NCBI GenBank assembly: GCA_023213395.1
Contig: CM041465.1
Coordinates: 157,115,741-157,179,740 of the forward strand
DNA: 64,000 nt
Reading direction: 5' to 3'
Source: Cycas panzhihuaensis
Lineage: Eukaryota > Cycadophyta
Positions 1-13,000 of the stretch are shown piece after piece. The translations under genes and the position numbers were made by a program. The notes below the pieces were generated by a model. The model saw nothing but the letters and a program-made list of their open reading frames with translations. It made no database searches and was not told where the DNA came from. Position 1 is the first letter of the stretch. Every line of letters starts with the position of its first letter.

Positions 1-1114
1 ATCTATTTTGATTAGAGCATATAATATTAAGTTTCCTTTATCTTATAATTAGAATTAGATATTATGTATATATAATTCTTTTTTAAAATAAGTAATTATA
101 TGGTTATTCATTTTAAATACATTACCTTATGAATCATAATTGGCATATACTACTTGAGTGATCAAGATAGAAATTTTCATCTTATCTATCAATTGGTTTA
201 AACTATCAAAAGAAGACTTATGAATATTATTCTAGAATAGAATGAAAGTTGATTAAAATTTTGTAGATCATTTTATCATTTGCAATTTATATAATTATGA
301 TTAACCACTAATATGGAATTATTGTAGGTTACATATGAGGGGCATGTTTCATTTTATTTAATTTTAATTACTACTTAAAACATGAATCTAGATTATAATA
401 AAATTTATTTCCAACATTTATACTTAGTATAGAATCAACTAAATTATTACTAATATGTTAACTATTTTCTTCAAAGTTAAATATTAGCTTAAAAGCTTTA
501 CTACTAGTTATTTTTCATATGAAGGAATGTTCTACATCAAGTGTGACCTTTTAATATAGCTTGAATTGAGATTTATTTTTCATCTTTATTTATGGTGCAT
601 CCATCGTAACCTCTTTCAAATCTAGTTTAATTTAATATTATATTCATAATATATGCATAGGTATATGACATTTAGGTGCCATAAAATATTTTATATATAG
701 TTCCTCTTATGTTTGTTATATATTATAGTTACATCCTACATATCCTTTTGATTATAAAATAAACACATTCAATTAATTTCAAAGAATAATATAATGAAGA
801 AATAATTATTTTTTAGTAGATTGCTCTTAGAAAGGGATATAAAATTATTAATCCCAAACATTAGTTATTAAAAGTTTTGTTAGACTAACTTTCAAAGAAG
901 TGAGGAAAGAGGGATAAAAGTATGTAAGGGTTGTGACCTAAATATTATTATTAATGAAAACACTACCTATATTGAATGAATTAGTCAAGAAGATTATAGG
1001 TGGTCATAAAGTGTTTAGCCTTATGTTAAAATATCAATGTCTATTACTTAATAAGGCAAAAGATTGAATACTAATAATGAAATAAACTAATAATCTTATT
1101 AAACTATGACAGAT
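1..1114. other. AT-rich flank without a gene
   Basis: I see no coding potential, RNA gene or repeat with clear ends here. The stretch is very AT-rich and stop-dense on both strands. It is the DNA into which the LINE at 1133-7452 inserted. Confidence 0.6.
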
Positions 1115-1132
1115 GAGTTAATTGGTTTCTTA
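1115..1132. repeat. Target-site duplication of the LINE, 5' copy
   Basis: The 18 bases GAGTTAATTGGTTTCTTA occur here and again, without a mismatch, at 7453-7470 directly after the oligo(A) tail. This defines both ends of the LINE insertion. Confidence 0.93.
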
Positions 1133-1856
1133 TAATTTCATAGTCATTAAGACTATGGCTAAGAACTGGTTGGAGCGAATTTCGAGGCGAACGATGGTTG
1201 TGTCTAGGGTTTACCAGTCGAATGATGAACGGCGAGTGGACAGGGGTGGCATTAGGGATGGATCTGACATCCTCCAGGTTGTGATGGTCGCTAAGATGCC
1301 AAGATCTTTTTAGATCTAAGGCAGGCCAAGGATATTAGGGCCTTCAACGTCAATCCATAGATAATGTAGAGACCTGCTACCATCTCTCAGAAGAACTTAG
1401 CCAGCTGAAGTGATAGCTCCCTCGGCCTACAGTACTAGAGGATTCAGTGGGGAGTTTCATATGGTAGGGTTCTCCGTCTAGGAGCCATTCACCCCTAAAT
1501 CCATAAAGAGATGGTCCTCTCTTAAAGATCCAGAAAAAGAGAACAAAGAACATCTTTCTCCCAGCTCTGGTCATTAAATCATGTGGAAGGAAGACGGTCT
1601 TGATGAGGGGAGCCAGGTATGCTAGGTGCTCCATGCTTCCAGAGAGGGTACTAAACCAAGTTTTGTCTGATCTGCAGATAAGCGAGTCGAGGGGATCTAG
1701 AACATCAAGCTTGAAAAGGTGCAGGTTGGTGGTTCCAGCAGCAGCCAAACCGATGAGACCCATTACTTTAAATAAATATATGTAAATCATAGAGGAACCT
1801 ATGAAGGAACCACCCCAATCTAGACTGTTCAGTCCCACCAGACCCATTTTCTCAAT
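1133..1856 (+). other. LINE 5' region and possible ORF1 N-terminus
   Basis: An ATG at 1155 opens 52 codons in the same frame as the later ORF1 domains and then meets stops (from 1311). I cannot tell whether this is the true ORF1 N-terminus or 5' UTR. CpG is more frequent here than in the flanks. Confidence 0.4.
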
Positions 1857-3077
1857 AGAAAGTCATACCTAGAAGCTTTAAGAAACCGTAAAGCTAAAAC
1901 ATTTGAGATAAACCCTATTTTAGAAAATGATAAGTTTAAAATTTTAGTTCCTAATAAGTTATCAGACAAGTTAGAAAACTATTAGGAAAATAGCCTTGTT
2001 GGGTGCTTTTCAGGCCCCAGGCCAGGAGTTGATCCCATTAGGAAGTGGGTTAATGAGCGTTGGAAGCTAAAAGGATAAATTGAGGTTATCACACTCCCCA
2101 AGGGTTGTGTTCTTTTCAAGTTTGTCTGCCATGAGGATATGGTTAATATTCTTCTAAAATCCCCCTAAATGATGGGGAGGAAGGCGCTTTTGTTAGAGAA
2201 ATGGCATCTAGACTTTGATCCGGCGGAGGGGTCCATAAAGCAAATCCCCTTATGGGTTCAGCTCTCAGGCATCCCACTCTAAGCATGGGATATTAATGTT
2301 ATAAAAGGGATAACAAAGATTATTAGGCCCCTTTTGGCAGTAGACTCTGTGACAAAGAATAGGAGCATATTAGTAAATGCCAAGTTCTGTGCCCTAGCCA
2401 GAACAGACAAACATCTCCCTGATCAGGTGACTATAGATGGAAGTGGTTGGAGTAAAGAGCAAAGACTGGTGTACGAGATGGAAAATGTGAAGTGTTTAAA
2501 ATGTAAATGCCTGGGTCATTTCCCCTCTAGCTGCCGTGGGATTCCAAAGCCAAGCCGATCCAATCCACCTAAAGAGGAGGGCAAGGTAGACGAAGGTCAC
2601 GGGGAGCGTGACAGCCCCATTAAGCAAGTAAGGCCTATTGAATTATAAAACAATGAGGGACAGGAGCTAAAGCCTCCAAAGGAAGGGCAAGGCACATTCC
2701 AAACTGAAGGGGGGCCAAGTTTTAATATGGATGAAGAAGATTCTCTTTATGAAGATGGGGAGGATGAAACAAGGACTCCTCTAAACCCTATCCAGCTCCA
2801 AATTATACTTATGCACCAGGGGGGTGGCATAAATGAAGGGGGTACCAGTGCAGAGAAGAAGGTAGAGAAGGTTTGGAGGGACAGAGATCTTGGGCCCAAG
2901 GATAAGGACACAGTAATAACTGGGGGCCCAGATTTCAACAGTAAGAAGAAGCCCAGTAGAGCATCAACAAAAGCTATGCGGGAGAGAGAGGCAACAATCC
3001 AAATTAATCAGAGGACACAACGCACCCTAAAGGATAGGGACCCAACTCTGGGACCCAAGACCAAAAGCAAGAAATGA
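1857..3077 (+). pseudogene. LINE ORF1, DUF4283-like nucleic-acid-binding protein
   Basis: Decayed ORF1 of the LINE. In one frame it reads a DUF4283-type region (about 1860-2420; motifs such as WVNERWKLKG, LLLEKWHLDFDP and IPLWVQLSGIPL) followed by a CCHC knuckle at 2493-2534 with spacing C-X2-C-X4-H-X4-C. The rest to the TGA at 3075-3077 is a charged, low-complexity tail rich in Glu, Lys and Pro. ORF1p would bind LINE RNA in the retrotransposition particle. In-frame stops before the end are TAG or TAA at places where Gln is plausible. It ends 25 bases before ORF2, as in a bicistronic LINE. The start is uncertain and may lie at 1155. Confidence 0.82.
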
Positions 3078-3102
3078 GGGTTCCCAAAGGGGGGCTACAA
3101 TC

Positions 3103-6100
3103 ATGAAGCTGGCCTCCTAGAATATACGGGGTATAAATGCCCCGTCAAAATATAGAATGATCAAGGACCTGATAGGCTAGATGAAACTGGATATCCTATT
3201 GATTCAAGAGACGAAACTAGTAGCTGAAAACAAAGGGAATGTTAAGAATAAGATTTGGAAGGGGGTTGATTGGATTACCCTAGATGGGGTTAGAGGATCT
3301 GGGGGGCTAGCCCCCATGTGGAACCCTAGGTCTTGGTTAGGTAAGACCTATATTATTAAGGAGCATTTTATATCTAGTTGCATGATAAGAAAGAATTCCA
3401 ACTGTAAATGGCTGGTTACCAATGTGTACGCTCCCCTTACACAAGATGGAAGAAAGCGTCTCTAGAGCAGGCTTCTAAAGGCCCATGCAAACTGGTCTGG
3501 ACCATGGGTAATAGTAGGGGACTTTAATACGACCCTTTCTCCTAAAGAAAAGAAAGTGGGGTAAGTTGAATGGACAAAAAGCATGGAAGACCTGGGGGAC
3601 TTTATGCATAAGGGTGGGCTAATAGATATCCCCTTATGGGGCCACAAATTCACTTGGTCCAACAAAAGACTAGGCTCTCACCATATCTAGGTCAGGCTGG
3701 ACAAAGTCATAGTCAATTATGATTGGGCTAGCCAACATAGCAACATCAGGTTGGAAGACCTGCCTAGGACAGTATCTGATCACACTCCATTGGTGTTGGG
3801 ATTCGATGAAAATAAGGGTTAGGTAAATGCTTCCTTCTGATTTAAACTTATATGGATAAGAGACCCCAGCCTCTATGGACCGATAACTGAGTGGTGGAAG
3901 ATTCCAATGTTTGGATGTGCGATGTGGAGATTCTCACAAAAATTAAACTTGGTGAAACGTTAGATCAAAGTCTGGAATAAAAACTCCTATGGAGATATTT
4001 TTGCCAGGAAGGCTTAAATTCTGGAGGAGTTAAATGCCCTTGAAGGAAAAATATAGGGGCAAGGTTGCACCCTCAATCTAGACCAGGATGAAAGAGGCCT
4101 TTTGTCTACTCTAGATGAAGTTTTCACTAAGGAGGAAATCTTCTAGAAACAAAAGTCTAGGGCCTTATGGTTGGCCAAGGAGGATAGAAACACAAAATTT
4201 TTTCATATGACAACGGTTAAACATAGAGCCAGTAATCATATTAAAGCTTTAATAAATGAATAGGGGGAGGAAATTCAAGATCTACAAAGTATCAAAGATA
4301 CTGTAGTGGATTACATCTTAGAATTATATAAGGAGCTAGGATGTACAAATGAGATAATTAGAAGGGAGGTTCTCGAGGCTATACCAATAAAGGTAAATAA
4401 AGCTATGAATAGAGCTCTGGAGGCCCCTTTCTCTCAACAAGAGATGAGGAAAGTTGTTTTTAGGATGAAGAGGGAGAAAGATCTTGGACCCGATGGCTTT
4501 CCTCTGGGCTTCTATCAGGATTACTGGGAGATAATAAAGGATGACCTTCTAGAAGCTGTAAAGGAATTTTATGTGAATGGTAAAATCCATGGTGAATGGT
4601 AAGCAACGTTCCTAGTTCTAATCCCCAAAAAATGTGATGCTAAGAGGATGGAAGATTTCAGGCCCATCCGCTTATGTAATGTAAAATACAAAATTCTAGC
4701 CAAGGTCTTAGCAAATAAGCTTAAAGAATGTCTCTCATTGATTATAGGCCCGAACCAGGATGGGTTCATGAAGGGAAGAAAAATTCTAGATGGTATCATC
4801 ATCATTCAGGAAACGATCCATTCAATCTCCCAGAGGAAGGATCCTAGGATGGTTGTCAAGATAGACCTCTCAAAAGCCTATGATAAGGTATCATGGGGTT
4901 GTTTATTGGATTGTATCGGTGCATTTGGGTTTGGGAACTATTGGAGAGCCTAGATTAAGAATTGTATATAGAGGCTCATATTCTCTATTATTATAAATGG
5001 ATCCTCCTCTACCTTTTTTTCAGGCTACAGAGGCCTAAGATAAGGGGATCTCATGGCTCCCTACTTGTTTATTATAATGGCAGAGATCTTAGGTAGGTCT
5101 ATGGAGGAAGCTAGGGTTTCCAAGAAGATTGTGGGTCTTAGGCCCACGTCGGGTGTGGATAATATTATGCATTGCCATTTTGTGGATGACAATATCCTAC
5201 TTGGGAAGGCCATGATAAAAGAAGCTAGGGAAATAAAGGCTCAGCTAGAAAGATTTGAAATAGCGATGAACCAGAAAATAAACCTGGGGAAAAGCAACAT
5301 TTTTTTCTTGAACACCACGGAAAGAATGAAGAGAGTTATTTGTAGGATTCTGGAGATGTTGCCTAAGGAGCTGCCCACTTTTTATCTTAGAATGCCCCTT
5401 TTTTTAGGAAGAATGGAGAAGGACCTTTGGAACCCAATCATTAGTAGGGTCCAAAGGAAGTAAACTTGCTAGAAAGGGGATGTGTTGAGCCAGGCTGGGA
5501 AATTACAACTTCTGGTTTCTTTACTTTAGAGTATACCGACATACATGATGTCTTTGTTTAGGTGCCCTGGGAGGGTTAAGTGTTCTCTTGAATCTATCCA
5601 AAAGAGGTTTATATGGTTAGGGACTGAGGACAAGGAGAGATTCCATCTAGTGTCTTGGGACAAAGTGTGCTTCCCTAAATGGGTGGGAGGCTTAAATGTT
5701 AAGGATATAACGAGTTTTAATAGTGCTCTAATCACCAAACTCGGTTGGAGCCTTACCGTCATGGAAGAGAAGGCCTGGTGCAAGATTATTACTCATAAAT
5801 ACCTTAAGGATAAGCAATTCCTAAAGGATAATACACCTGGGTCCCAAGGATCAGCCATATGGAGGAGCTTAGTATCTGTGAGAAAAATGTTAATGACTGG
5901 GGCCCAGTGGAGCTTGGGGGATGGTAAAGTGATAGATTTCTGGGAGGACACCTAGCATGGGAATAGGAAACTGAATAGATGGCCTGTGTTTGCTCCCCTA
6001 CAACCTACGTGCCAGAGAAGGTATGAAAAAAAGGTTAAGGATTATTGGGAATCGAGTGGGGGAGAGAAGAAATGGAAAAACTTTAAAGAAGTCTCCCAAG

Positions 6101-7302
6101 ATATGGGGGATGAGCAACAAGTTGTAGAGCTAAGGAAAGAGCTGGATAGCATATACATTCCTAGATTTTTAAGAGAAGGCACTTTGGTTTGGCCAAGGTC
6201 CTGCCCAAGGAGATATACAGTCAGTTCTGAGTACCTCTCCCTACTACTGGAAAAAGGTATCATGGAACATAAGCTATTGGGGAGTGTGTGGAAGCTGGGG
6301 TTTATCCCTAAGATCGCTATTTTTTTATGGCTCTATCTTAATAATAAGATTCTTACCTTGAATAATCTCAGGAAGAGGGGATTCCAGCTAGCAAACAAGT
6401 GTGTTTTCTGCTTCAAGAATGAAGAGTCCTTGGACCATATATTTTTGCACTGCGCCTATGCAAGAGAGGTGTGGGCTATGCTTTGGGGATCATTTGAAGT
6501 CTCCTGGGCTATCCCTGAGATGGTCAAGGACCTGGTTGTGGCTTGGGTTTACCCTTTCAAATGTAGGATGCTCTGATCCTTGTGGTTAACATCCCTCCCC
6601 ACTCTTGTGTGGAACTTATGGAAAGAAAGGAACAAGCATATCTTTTAGGATAAAAGAATATCTGAGTCTAGCCTAATTAGAATCGCTATGGCATCCCTGA
6701 AAGAAACCTCCAGGGTGAAAGAAGAATATGCTATTACCTATGATGATAGGAGGATTCTAGCCAGGTAGGGCTTTAGAGATATCGTACCCAAGCTAAAGGA
6801 GGTTAGACATGGGGGATGGGACCCGCCACTATAGGATTGGTTAAAGATAAATTTTGACTGTGCGTCGAAAGGAAACCTCGAAGAGGCCAAGGGAGGTGGT
6901 GTATATAGGGATGGGAGAGGAAAGGCTCTATGGGCCTTTACTGAGTATTATGGTATACAAACCAATCATGAGGCAGAGCTGAGAGCTATGCATAGAGCAG
7001 TAGACTTGGTTACCAGAGCTGGAGGTCTGAAAGTAATAGTAGAAGGGGACTCCCTGAATACGATTAAGTTCATAAAGGGAGAAGCAAAGACAGATTGGAT
7101 GCACCGTGCCATGATTGAGGACATGAGGGAGATGCTCCGTAGGATCAAAGAAGTCCAGGTTATCCACATATATAGAGAAGGGAATGGGATGGCTGATAGT
7201 TTAGCTAATTGGGGGGTCCAGCACAAAAGGAATGAGAGTTGGAACAATGAATTACCTGAAGAGATAATGGGTCTGGTTTGTAAGGACTTGGGGTGTTCCT
7301 AA
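3103..7302 (+). pseudogene. LINE ORF2: endonuclease, reverse transcriptase, RNase H
   Basis: A single frame of 1,400 codons from ATG 3103 to TAA 7300-7302, with 24 premature stops that I count as 17 TAG, 5 TAA and 2 TGA. Domains in order: AP-like endonuclease (about 3103-3800; LLIQETKL, GDFNT, SDHTPL), which nicks the target; reverse transcriptase (about 4450-5400; PDGFP, LSKAYDKVSW and FVDD at 5178-5189 with both catalytic Asp kept); zinc-binding zf-RVT region (about 6270-6480; CVFC and LDHIFLHC); RNase H (about 6840-7220; NFDCASKG, EAELRA, EGDS, REGNGMADSLAN). Residues around the stops match a Trp or Gln codon at conserved places, for example FWKQK, RQGD and SWNIRG. No net frameshift is seen in 4.2 kb. 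Confidence 0.92.
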
Positions 7303-7452
7303 AGTCAGTCTCTTATAAATGTCTGGTTTGTGCAAAAGCTAGGTCGTGGGCTTGTCATGACCAATTTGAGTAGCCATTTCGGCAGATTTTATATAGGGGT
7401 TGGGGTCCCCTTTTAATCCCCATATTTATTTACATCATACCAAAAAAAAAAA
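7303..7452 (+). other. LINE 3' UTR and oligo(A) tail
   Basis: A short UTR containing GGGCTTGTCATG, which is also found (reverse strand) in the two truncated LINEs at 48.6 and 53.2 kb, so the families are related. It ends in an 11-base A run directly before the target-site duplication. Confidence 0.8.
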
Positions 7453-7470
7453 GAGTTAATTGGTTTCTTA
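7453..7470. repeat. Target-site duplication of the LINE, 3' copy
   Basis: Identical in all 18 bases to 1115-1132. Confidence 0.93.
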
Positions 7471-8121
7471 ATCTAAAATCTAGTATTCAAATAGAAAAAA
7501 AAGACACTACAAGTTGTGAATTAGAATAACTTAGAATATATCCTTCTTTTACGAACTTCATTCTTAGGAATGAGTCTTACACTTATCACTAGTATTCATC
7601 CATGGCATGCATAATATCTTTCTCTATATGGCTCTAACTTTTCATAAGTATGCATCTTGCATTCATATTTCTTATTTATTTAACCTAATTTGTTGCTAAT
7701 TATAAATTCCAACCTTATATTTTATTGTAAGCATGCACTTATGACCATATGAATTTTCATTATTTATATGCATTTGGTTATGAAGGAGATAACCATCCCC
7801 ATCCTATATTAAAAAAAAAAAAGAACTTTTTATGTCGATTTCATTTACTAGGTAGGAAAAATAAGAGTTGTAAAATCAATTTTGAGTAATATATAATAAT
7901 TTAGCTATAAGAAGCAAAAGTTAAATTTTTTTTTTTCTTAAAAATTATAATTTATGTCACTTAGAAGGAAATCTTATAATAAATATTCATTTGAATGGCA
8001 TCAATTGGAACATGGACACCACATATAGATTCTAATGTCCACTTAATTAAGTTCTCTAAATAGGAATCAGAACATATTTTCATCATTAAATTCACATTAA
8101 CTCAAGGTTACATCCTTGGTT
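7471..8121. other. Spacer between LINE and copia element D
   Basis: AT-rich, stop-dense, with short A or T runs. I see no gene or clear repeat in it. Confidence 0.5.
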
Positions 8122-8126
8122 TTCTT

Positions 8127-8323
8127 TATTAAGATGTAATGTTTTATCTAGGGATACTTGAAGGTCACACATTAAATCCTTCTTCATGTAATAAGGATAA
8201 GTGTCTAACACATGTCATTCAGCTAAATAACAATTACAAATCATTGATGTATATTTATTGAGAGACTCACTCTCACTTAATGCAAGCATTCTATTCTCTT
8301 AATTTTGTGAGTCTGATTTAACA
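8127..8323 (+). repeat. 5' LTR of copia element D
   Basis: 197 bp, matching 13124-13320 along its whole length. It ends in TAACA directly before the primer-binding site. TTCTT precedes it. Confidence 0.88.
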
Positions 8324-8336
8324 TGGTATTAGAGTA
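8324..8336 (+). promoter_or_regulatory. Primer-binding site of element D
   Basis: TGGTATTAGAGTA, a degraded form of TGGTATCAGAGCC, the complement of the plant initiator Met tRNA 3' end. It abuts the 5' LTR without a spacer. Confidence 0.82.
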
Positions 8337-9026
8337 GGGCACACCACTTACCTAGTAAATTCTAAGAATAAGTTTGTTGCCAAGAAGATAGAAGAAACTT
8401 AAGAATCTTAATCAATAAGCATTTTGATAAAAGTCATTAAATTATTTATGTACGATAGAAATATATTGGTGCATGAACCTATTTAGACCAGTATGGACTT
8501 ATATAGACATGATTTTTTCAAAGTGTTTATATTTACTACAAAATTCATCATTGTGGATGTCTTTGCTAGGTCGTCATTTCCTTTAACTAGATTGAAGTCA
8601 TTTGAAGACTTTTTTAGGGTCAAACCACCTCATTTTTACCCATGCAGTTTTAGAGATATAATCACTATTTTTTCTTAGAAATTCTTCTAAAATTGGGTAA
8701 TATCAGTTACATTTTCTTTGTATCATCAATACACACCTGTTAGTTCCAATTTCAAGGAGATTGTTTGAGGATGTTTTAAGTTATAAGTATTTCTTCAAAA
8801 AACCCTAACTATCCATTTTGATATTTTGAGTCTATTTATGGTTAGGCAAAGGAAAATCTCTTTGAGATATTTACATGTTTGAAATCCTTATGAAAAGATC
8901 TACTTTTTGGGATTTTATTTTGCCATCCATACACCTATAATTTTGTACAAAATTCCATATAATTGTACGATCATACCTTGTCAAATTCCTTAAAGCTATT
9001 TAATGGCTCTATAACATCTTAAAATA

Positions 9027-9640
9027 ATGGCTTCTTCTATTTTGGTATTAAATGAGCAAGACAAGCTAACAGAAATAAATTACTATATGTAGAAAATTAA
9101 GATTAAGACCCTGTTGCGAGCTAAAAATGCTTAGAATGTAGCCACTAAAGTAGAAAAGAGACCTAGTTCATACTGTTGCCTAATTTAATTAGGATGAAAG
9201 GGACAGTGCAAGAATAATAATCCTAAAATTAGTTGTCTCTAATCCTCTTCTTATATATGTTGAAAGGTTGAATTCATCTACTAAAATTTGGAAAGTATTT
9301 ATAAATTTATATAGTCAAAAAATCCATTCTAGTTTTATGGCTCTTAAGGAAGAATTATTTAAAATACATATAAAGGATAATAAAAGTATTTCAAAATTTC
9401 TTCATAAAGTGACCTCAATTAATAATGATCTACTAGATGTTGGTGCAAGTATGTCAAATTAAGAATTTGTTGAAATGGTTGTAAATAACCTCCCTAAATC
9501 ATTTGACAATATAGTGAATACAATAAAAAATAATGATCAAATTGCCACAATGACATTTGATACCTTAAAGGGATTCTTCTAGATACGAATAAAGAAATAT
9601 AACGTATAAAGAAGCAGTAAAGATTAAGGATGTATTCATG
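9027..9640 (+). pseudogene. Element D gag (capsid part)
   Basis: From ATG 9027 the frame reads a copia Gag N-terminus (MASSILVLNEQDKL, then NYYMWKIK with the Trp codon now TAG). The best preserved piece is 9268-9462, which reads like the UBN2-type Gag central region (IWKVFINLY, LKEELFKIH, ISKFLHKVTSINNDLL). Later text gives NNLPKSFDN, also usual for this family. Several stops and frame changes make it non-functional. The protein would form the virus-like particle in the cytoplasm. Confidence 0.72.
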
Positions 9641-9776
9641 TCAATACTCAGTTTGTGTCACAGAGGACGAGGGCAGACAAGAGGCCATAATCAAATACCT
9701 AACACTAGAGGTTAGTCCAAAGGCAAATGGTAGGAGAACATAGGTAGAGGATATTTGATTCCTCCTAGAGATGTAA

Positions 9777-9893
9777 AAGTTTACTTTAATTATGGAAAAC
9801 TAAGTCACTTTTCAAGTAATTATAGAGACTTGAATGTCTATTATCAATGTGGATAGTCTAGGCATTATCCTTACCAATGTTCACAAAGGAGAT
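9777..9893 (+). pseudogene. Element D Gag zinc-knuckle region, cysteines lost
   Basis: The translation keeps the spacing of two CCHC knuckles (VYFNYGKLSHFSSNYRD, then YYQCG, SRHYPYQC), but several Cys codons are now Tyr (TGT or TGC to TAT), each explained by one G-to-A transition. It could no longer chelate zinc. This is an inference from spacing and from the family. Confidence 0.6.
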
Positions 9894-10014
9894 TAGAGAT
9901 ATAGAGAGGGAAAAAACCATCTAGTAATTACAGTAAGAAATAAACTAGCTTCAATGAGGATGGGGATGAAATAACATTCATAGTCACACTCACTACAAGT
10001 CTTGAAGAGGAAGA

Positions 10015-13000
10015 AGTTTGGTACATCAACTTAGGAGCTTCTAGGCATATGACATGGTGTGAAGATTGGTTTAAATTACTAAAACCTTATTCTTCTAACA
10101 AATCAACAAAATTATAAGACAAATATCCCATCACCATCAAGGGGGTCGAAACTATAACTATTGAAATAAAAGGTACTATATAAAACATTAGTAATGTACT
10201 ATTTATACCTAGATTAAAAAATAATCTTCTCTCTATTTCTCAACTTAGAAAGAAAAAGCTAAGAACTATTTTTTATGAAGAAAGTTCTTGTTACATTTTG
10301 GATATGAAAAAGAAAAGTTCTATAATTACTAACGGAATAGAAATAATGATCTATATAGACTACTTTCTAACCCTATTATTACTAACAAGGATGTAAAAGC
10401 ATATGCTATTGTAAATGTTAACAATAACAAACTCTAGTATTTAAAGTATGGGTATATTTCTTCTGGTAGATTAGAACTATTGCATAACTCAAGAATGATA
10501 GATAGACTTCCTAATATTACATTTCAACCTCTTGTTTGTAAAAATTGTCTACTTGGTAAACAACATTATTTTTCCTTTTAGAAAAATGAATGATGAGCTA
10601 AAAGCAAACTAGAATTAGTACACACTAATTTATGTAGACCTATCACTCCATGTTCAATAAATAGTGCTAGATATTTCTTTACTTTCGTTGATGGTTTTTC
10701 TTGGAGAGTATAGATTTATTTTCTCTATAGTAAATCTTAAATATTTAAAAAATTCAAAGAATTCAAGGTAGAAGTCAAGCTTGACTGTGGAACTAAAATA
10801 AAATATATCAGATTATATAGAGGAGGTAAATATGTCTCAAAAGAGTTTTTAAATTTCTATAGAACTCATGGGATATGCTGACAATTTATAACTCTATATT
10901 TACCTCAGTCTAAGGGAGTGGCTAAATGAATGAACAAAATAATCATGGAGATGGATTGAAGCATGATTCAAGATAAACAAATCTCAAAGACCCATTGAGA
11001 TGAAGTAGTAAACACATCTAGTTACCTCATAAATTGAAGTCCAACATAAGCCTTAAATTTAATTATGCTAGAAGAGGCCTGAACTAGATGCAAGCTAGAT
11101 GTAAGTAACTTAAAATTTTTTTGATGTCAAATCTTTATAAATATTCCAAATAAAAAGAGGTTTAATCTTGATTATAAAAGTATAGAATGTATAATGATAG
11201 GCTATAATAAGAATTAAAAAACCTATAGATGTATAAACCCAAAAATAAATAAGGTCTATATGAGTAGAGATGTTATATTCAATGAATAAGATATTGTAGG
11301 AAGCCTATCATCATATTAGGAGATCAAAGAGCCTCTAAAGAATATCATTTCAAAAGAACTTCCATTTGAAGAAATCTCAAGAGTCACATCAGAAGATATA
11401 GAAACTAATGAAGCAAAATAACCAAAGAGGGTACCCTCATCTCTTAAAGACTCAAGTGTTAAAGAAGATAAGGAAAAAGAAATGACTTCCAAAAAGATAC
11501 CAAAATGGTATCTCAAAATAATTAAGGTAAAGGAGACATGTTCACATATAGAATGAGGAGCTAGAAACATCAAGCTTTATCCAACTATATACATCCATAA
11601 TTATATAAAGAAGTAAGACAACATGAAGAATGATAAGTTATAATAGAAACAAAAATGGAATCAATTTCCAAAAACCAGACTTGGGAACTAGTTAATCTAC
11701 TTGCAGTTAAGCCTAATGCCAATTGCAAATGGATGTATAAGATAAAAGAAAATTCTAATGGTGGAATAGAGAAGTATAAGGCTAGATTGATAGTTAAGGG
11801 TTACACCCATATAGTAGAAATCAGTTACGAGGAAACCTTCTCACCAATAGAAAAACTAAATATTGTGAGAATGGTAATAGCCTTAACCACATAATACAAT
11901 TAGAAAATCTACTAACTAGACATAAAAAATTCCCTTGAATAAGGATATCTAAGAAGAGGTGTACATGAAACAACTAGAAGGGTATGTTCAAAGTGGATAA
12001 AAAATCTTATGTACAGGTTAAAAAAAGGTATTATATAGGTTAAAATAAGCTTCAAGGGCTTGGTATGCCAAGTTAGATAAATACCTCACTCAAAATGGAT
12101 TCCATAGTTATGACTCAGACTCCAGCCTATATGTAAAGAAGAGTTAAAGATTGATCATAATAATCGTGGTTTATGTAGATGATATGATCCTCATAATAAG
12201 TAATACAAAATTCACAGCAGACATAAAAGCATAATTAGAAAAAGACTTCGAGATAATAGATTTAGGAATTTTAAATTACTATCTAGGTATAGAGGTCAAT
12301 AAAAAAGAAGATTCAATCACTCTATCTCAAAATAAATATACCAAAAATTTATTAGCAAAATTTAATATAGAAGAGTACAATAACTATACAACTCCCATAG
12401 AAATTGGATGTGATCTAACTCCATCTAAAGAAGAAACTTTAATTGATGTAACTTTATATAGATAGTTAATTAAAAGCTTGATATATCTCACTGCAACTAG
12501 ACTTGATATCTCTTACTCTATTAGTCTAGTCTCAAGATATATGTAAGATCTAAAAATGGCACATTAGAAAGCTATAAAAAGAATACTTAAATATCTGAAG
12601 GGAACATTTGACTTAAGACTCATGTATCTAAAAAATAAGTTAGGTGAATTTATTAAATTTTATGATTTAGATTAGGCAGGAGATAAAGAAAAAAGAAAAT
12701 TAATAAGTGGATACTACTTCTTTCTTAGATTAATAATAGTCTCATGGAGCAGCAAATGATAATCGATAGTTACACTATCATCCACAAAAATAGAGCACAA
12801 GTCAGTAGTTAGTGCATCTTGTGAAGTAGTTTGGTTGAGCCAACTTCTAATAGATTTAGATCAGTAATAACAAGGGCCATCAACACTTATCATAACTAAA
12901 GTATAATAAAGTTGACTAAAAATCTAATCTTTCATGATTAAACCAAGCATATTAAAGTGCACCATTATTTTATATCGAAAAAGTACAAAGCAAGGAGATC

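Larger units (their letters stand above)
1133..7452 (+). mobile_element. L1-like LINE, apparently full length, inactive
   Basis: A 6.3-kb non-LTR retrotransposon bounded by a perfect 18-bp target-site duplication and ending in an oligo(A) run (7442-7452). Order: about 0.7 kb 5' region, ORF1 (DUF4283-like RNA-binding protein with a CCHC knuckle), a 25-base gap, ORF2 (endonuclease, reverse transcriptase, zinc-binding region, RNase H), then a 3' UTR of about 140 bases. A C-terminal RNase H is typical of plant L1 elements. Every recognisable ORF2 piece lies in one reading frame, so the element died by point mutation and not by indels. It is more GC-rich than its flanks. Confidence 0.93.

Noticed and set aside
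1377-1847. 156-codon open frame on the minus strand
   Set aside because: It lies antisense to the 5' part of the LINE, has no domain, and is explained by the base composition of that region.
8130-8134. TAAGA as target duplication of element D with LTR start at TGTAATG (8135)
   Set aside because: No match after the 3' LTR. Moving the start to 8127 extends the LTR similarity, meets the purine tract exactly and gives TTCTT on both sides.
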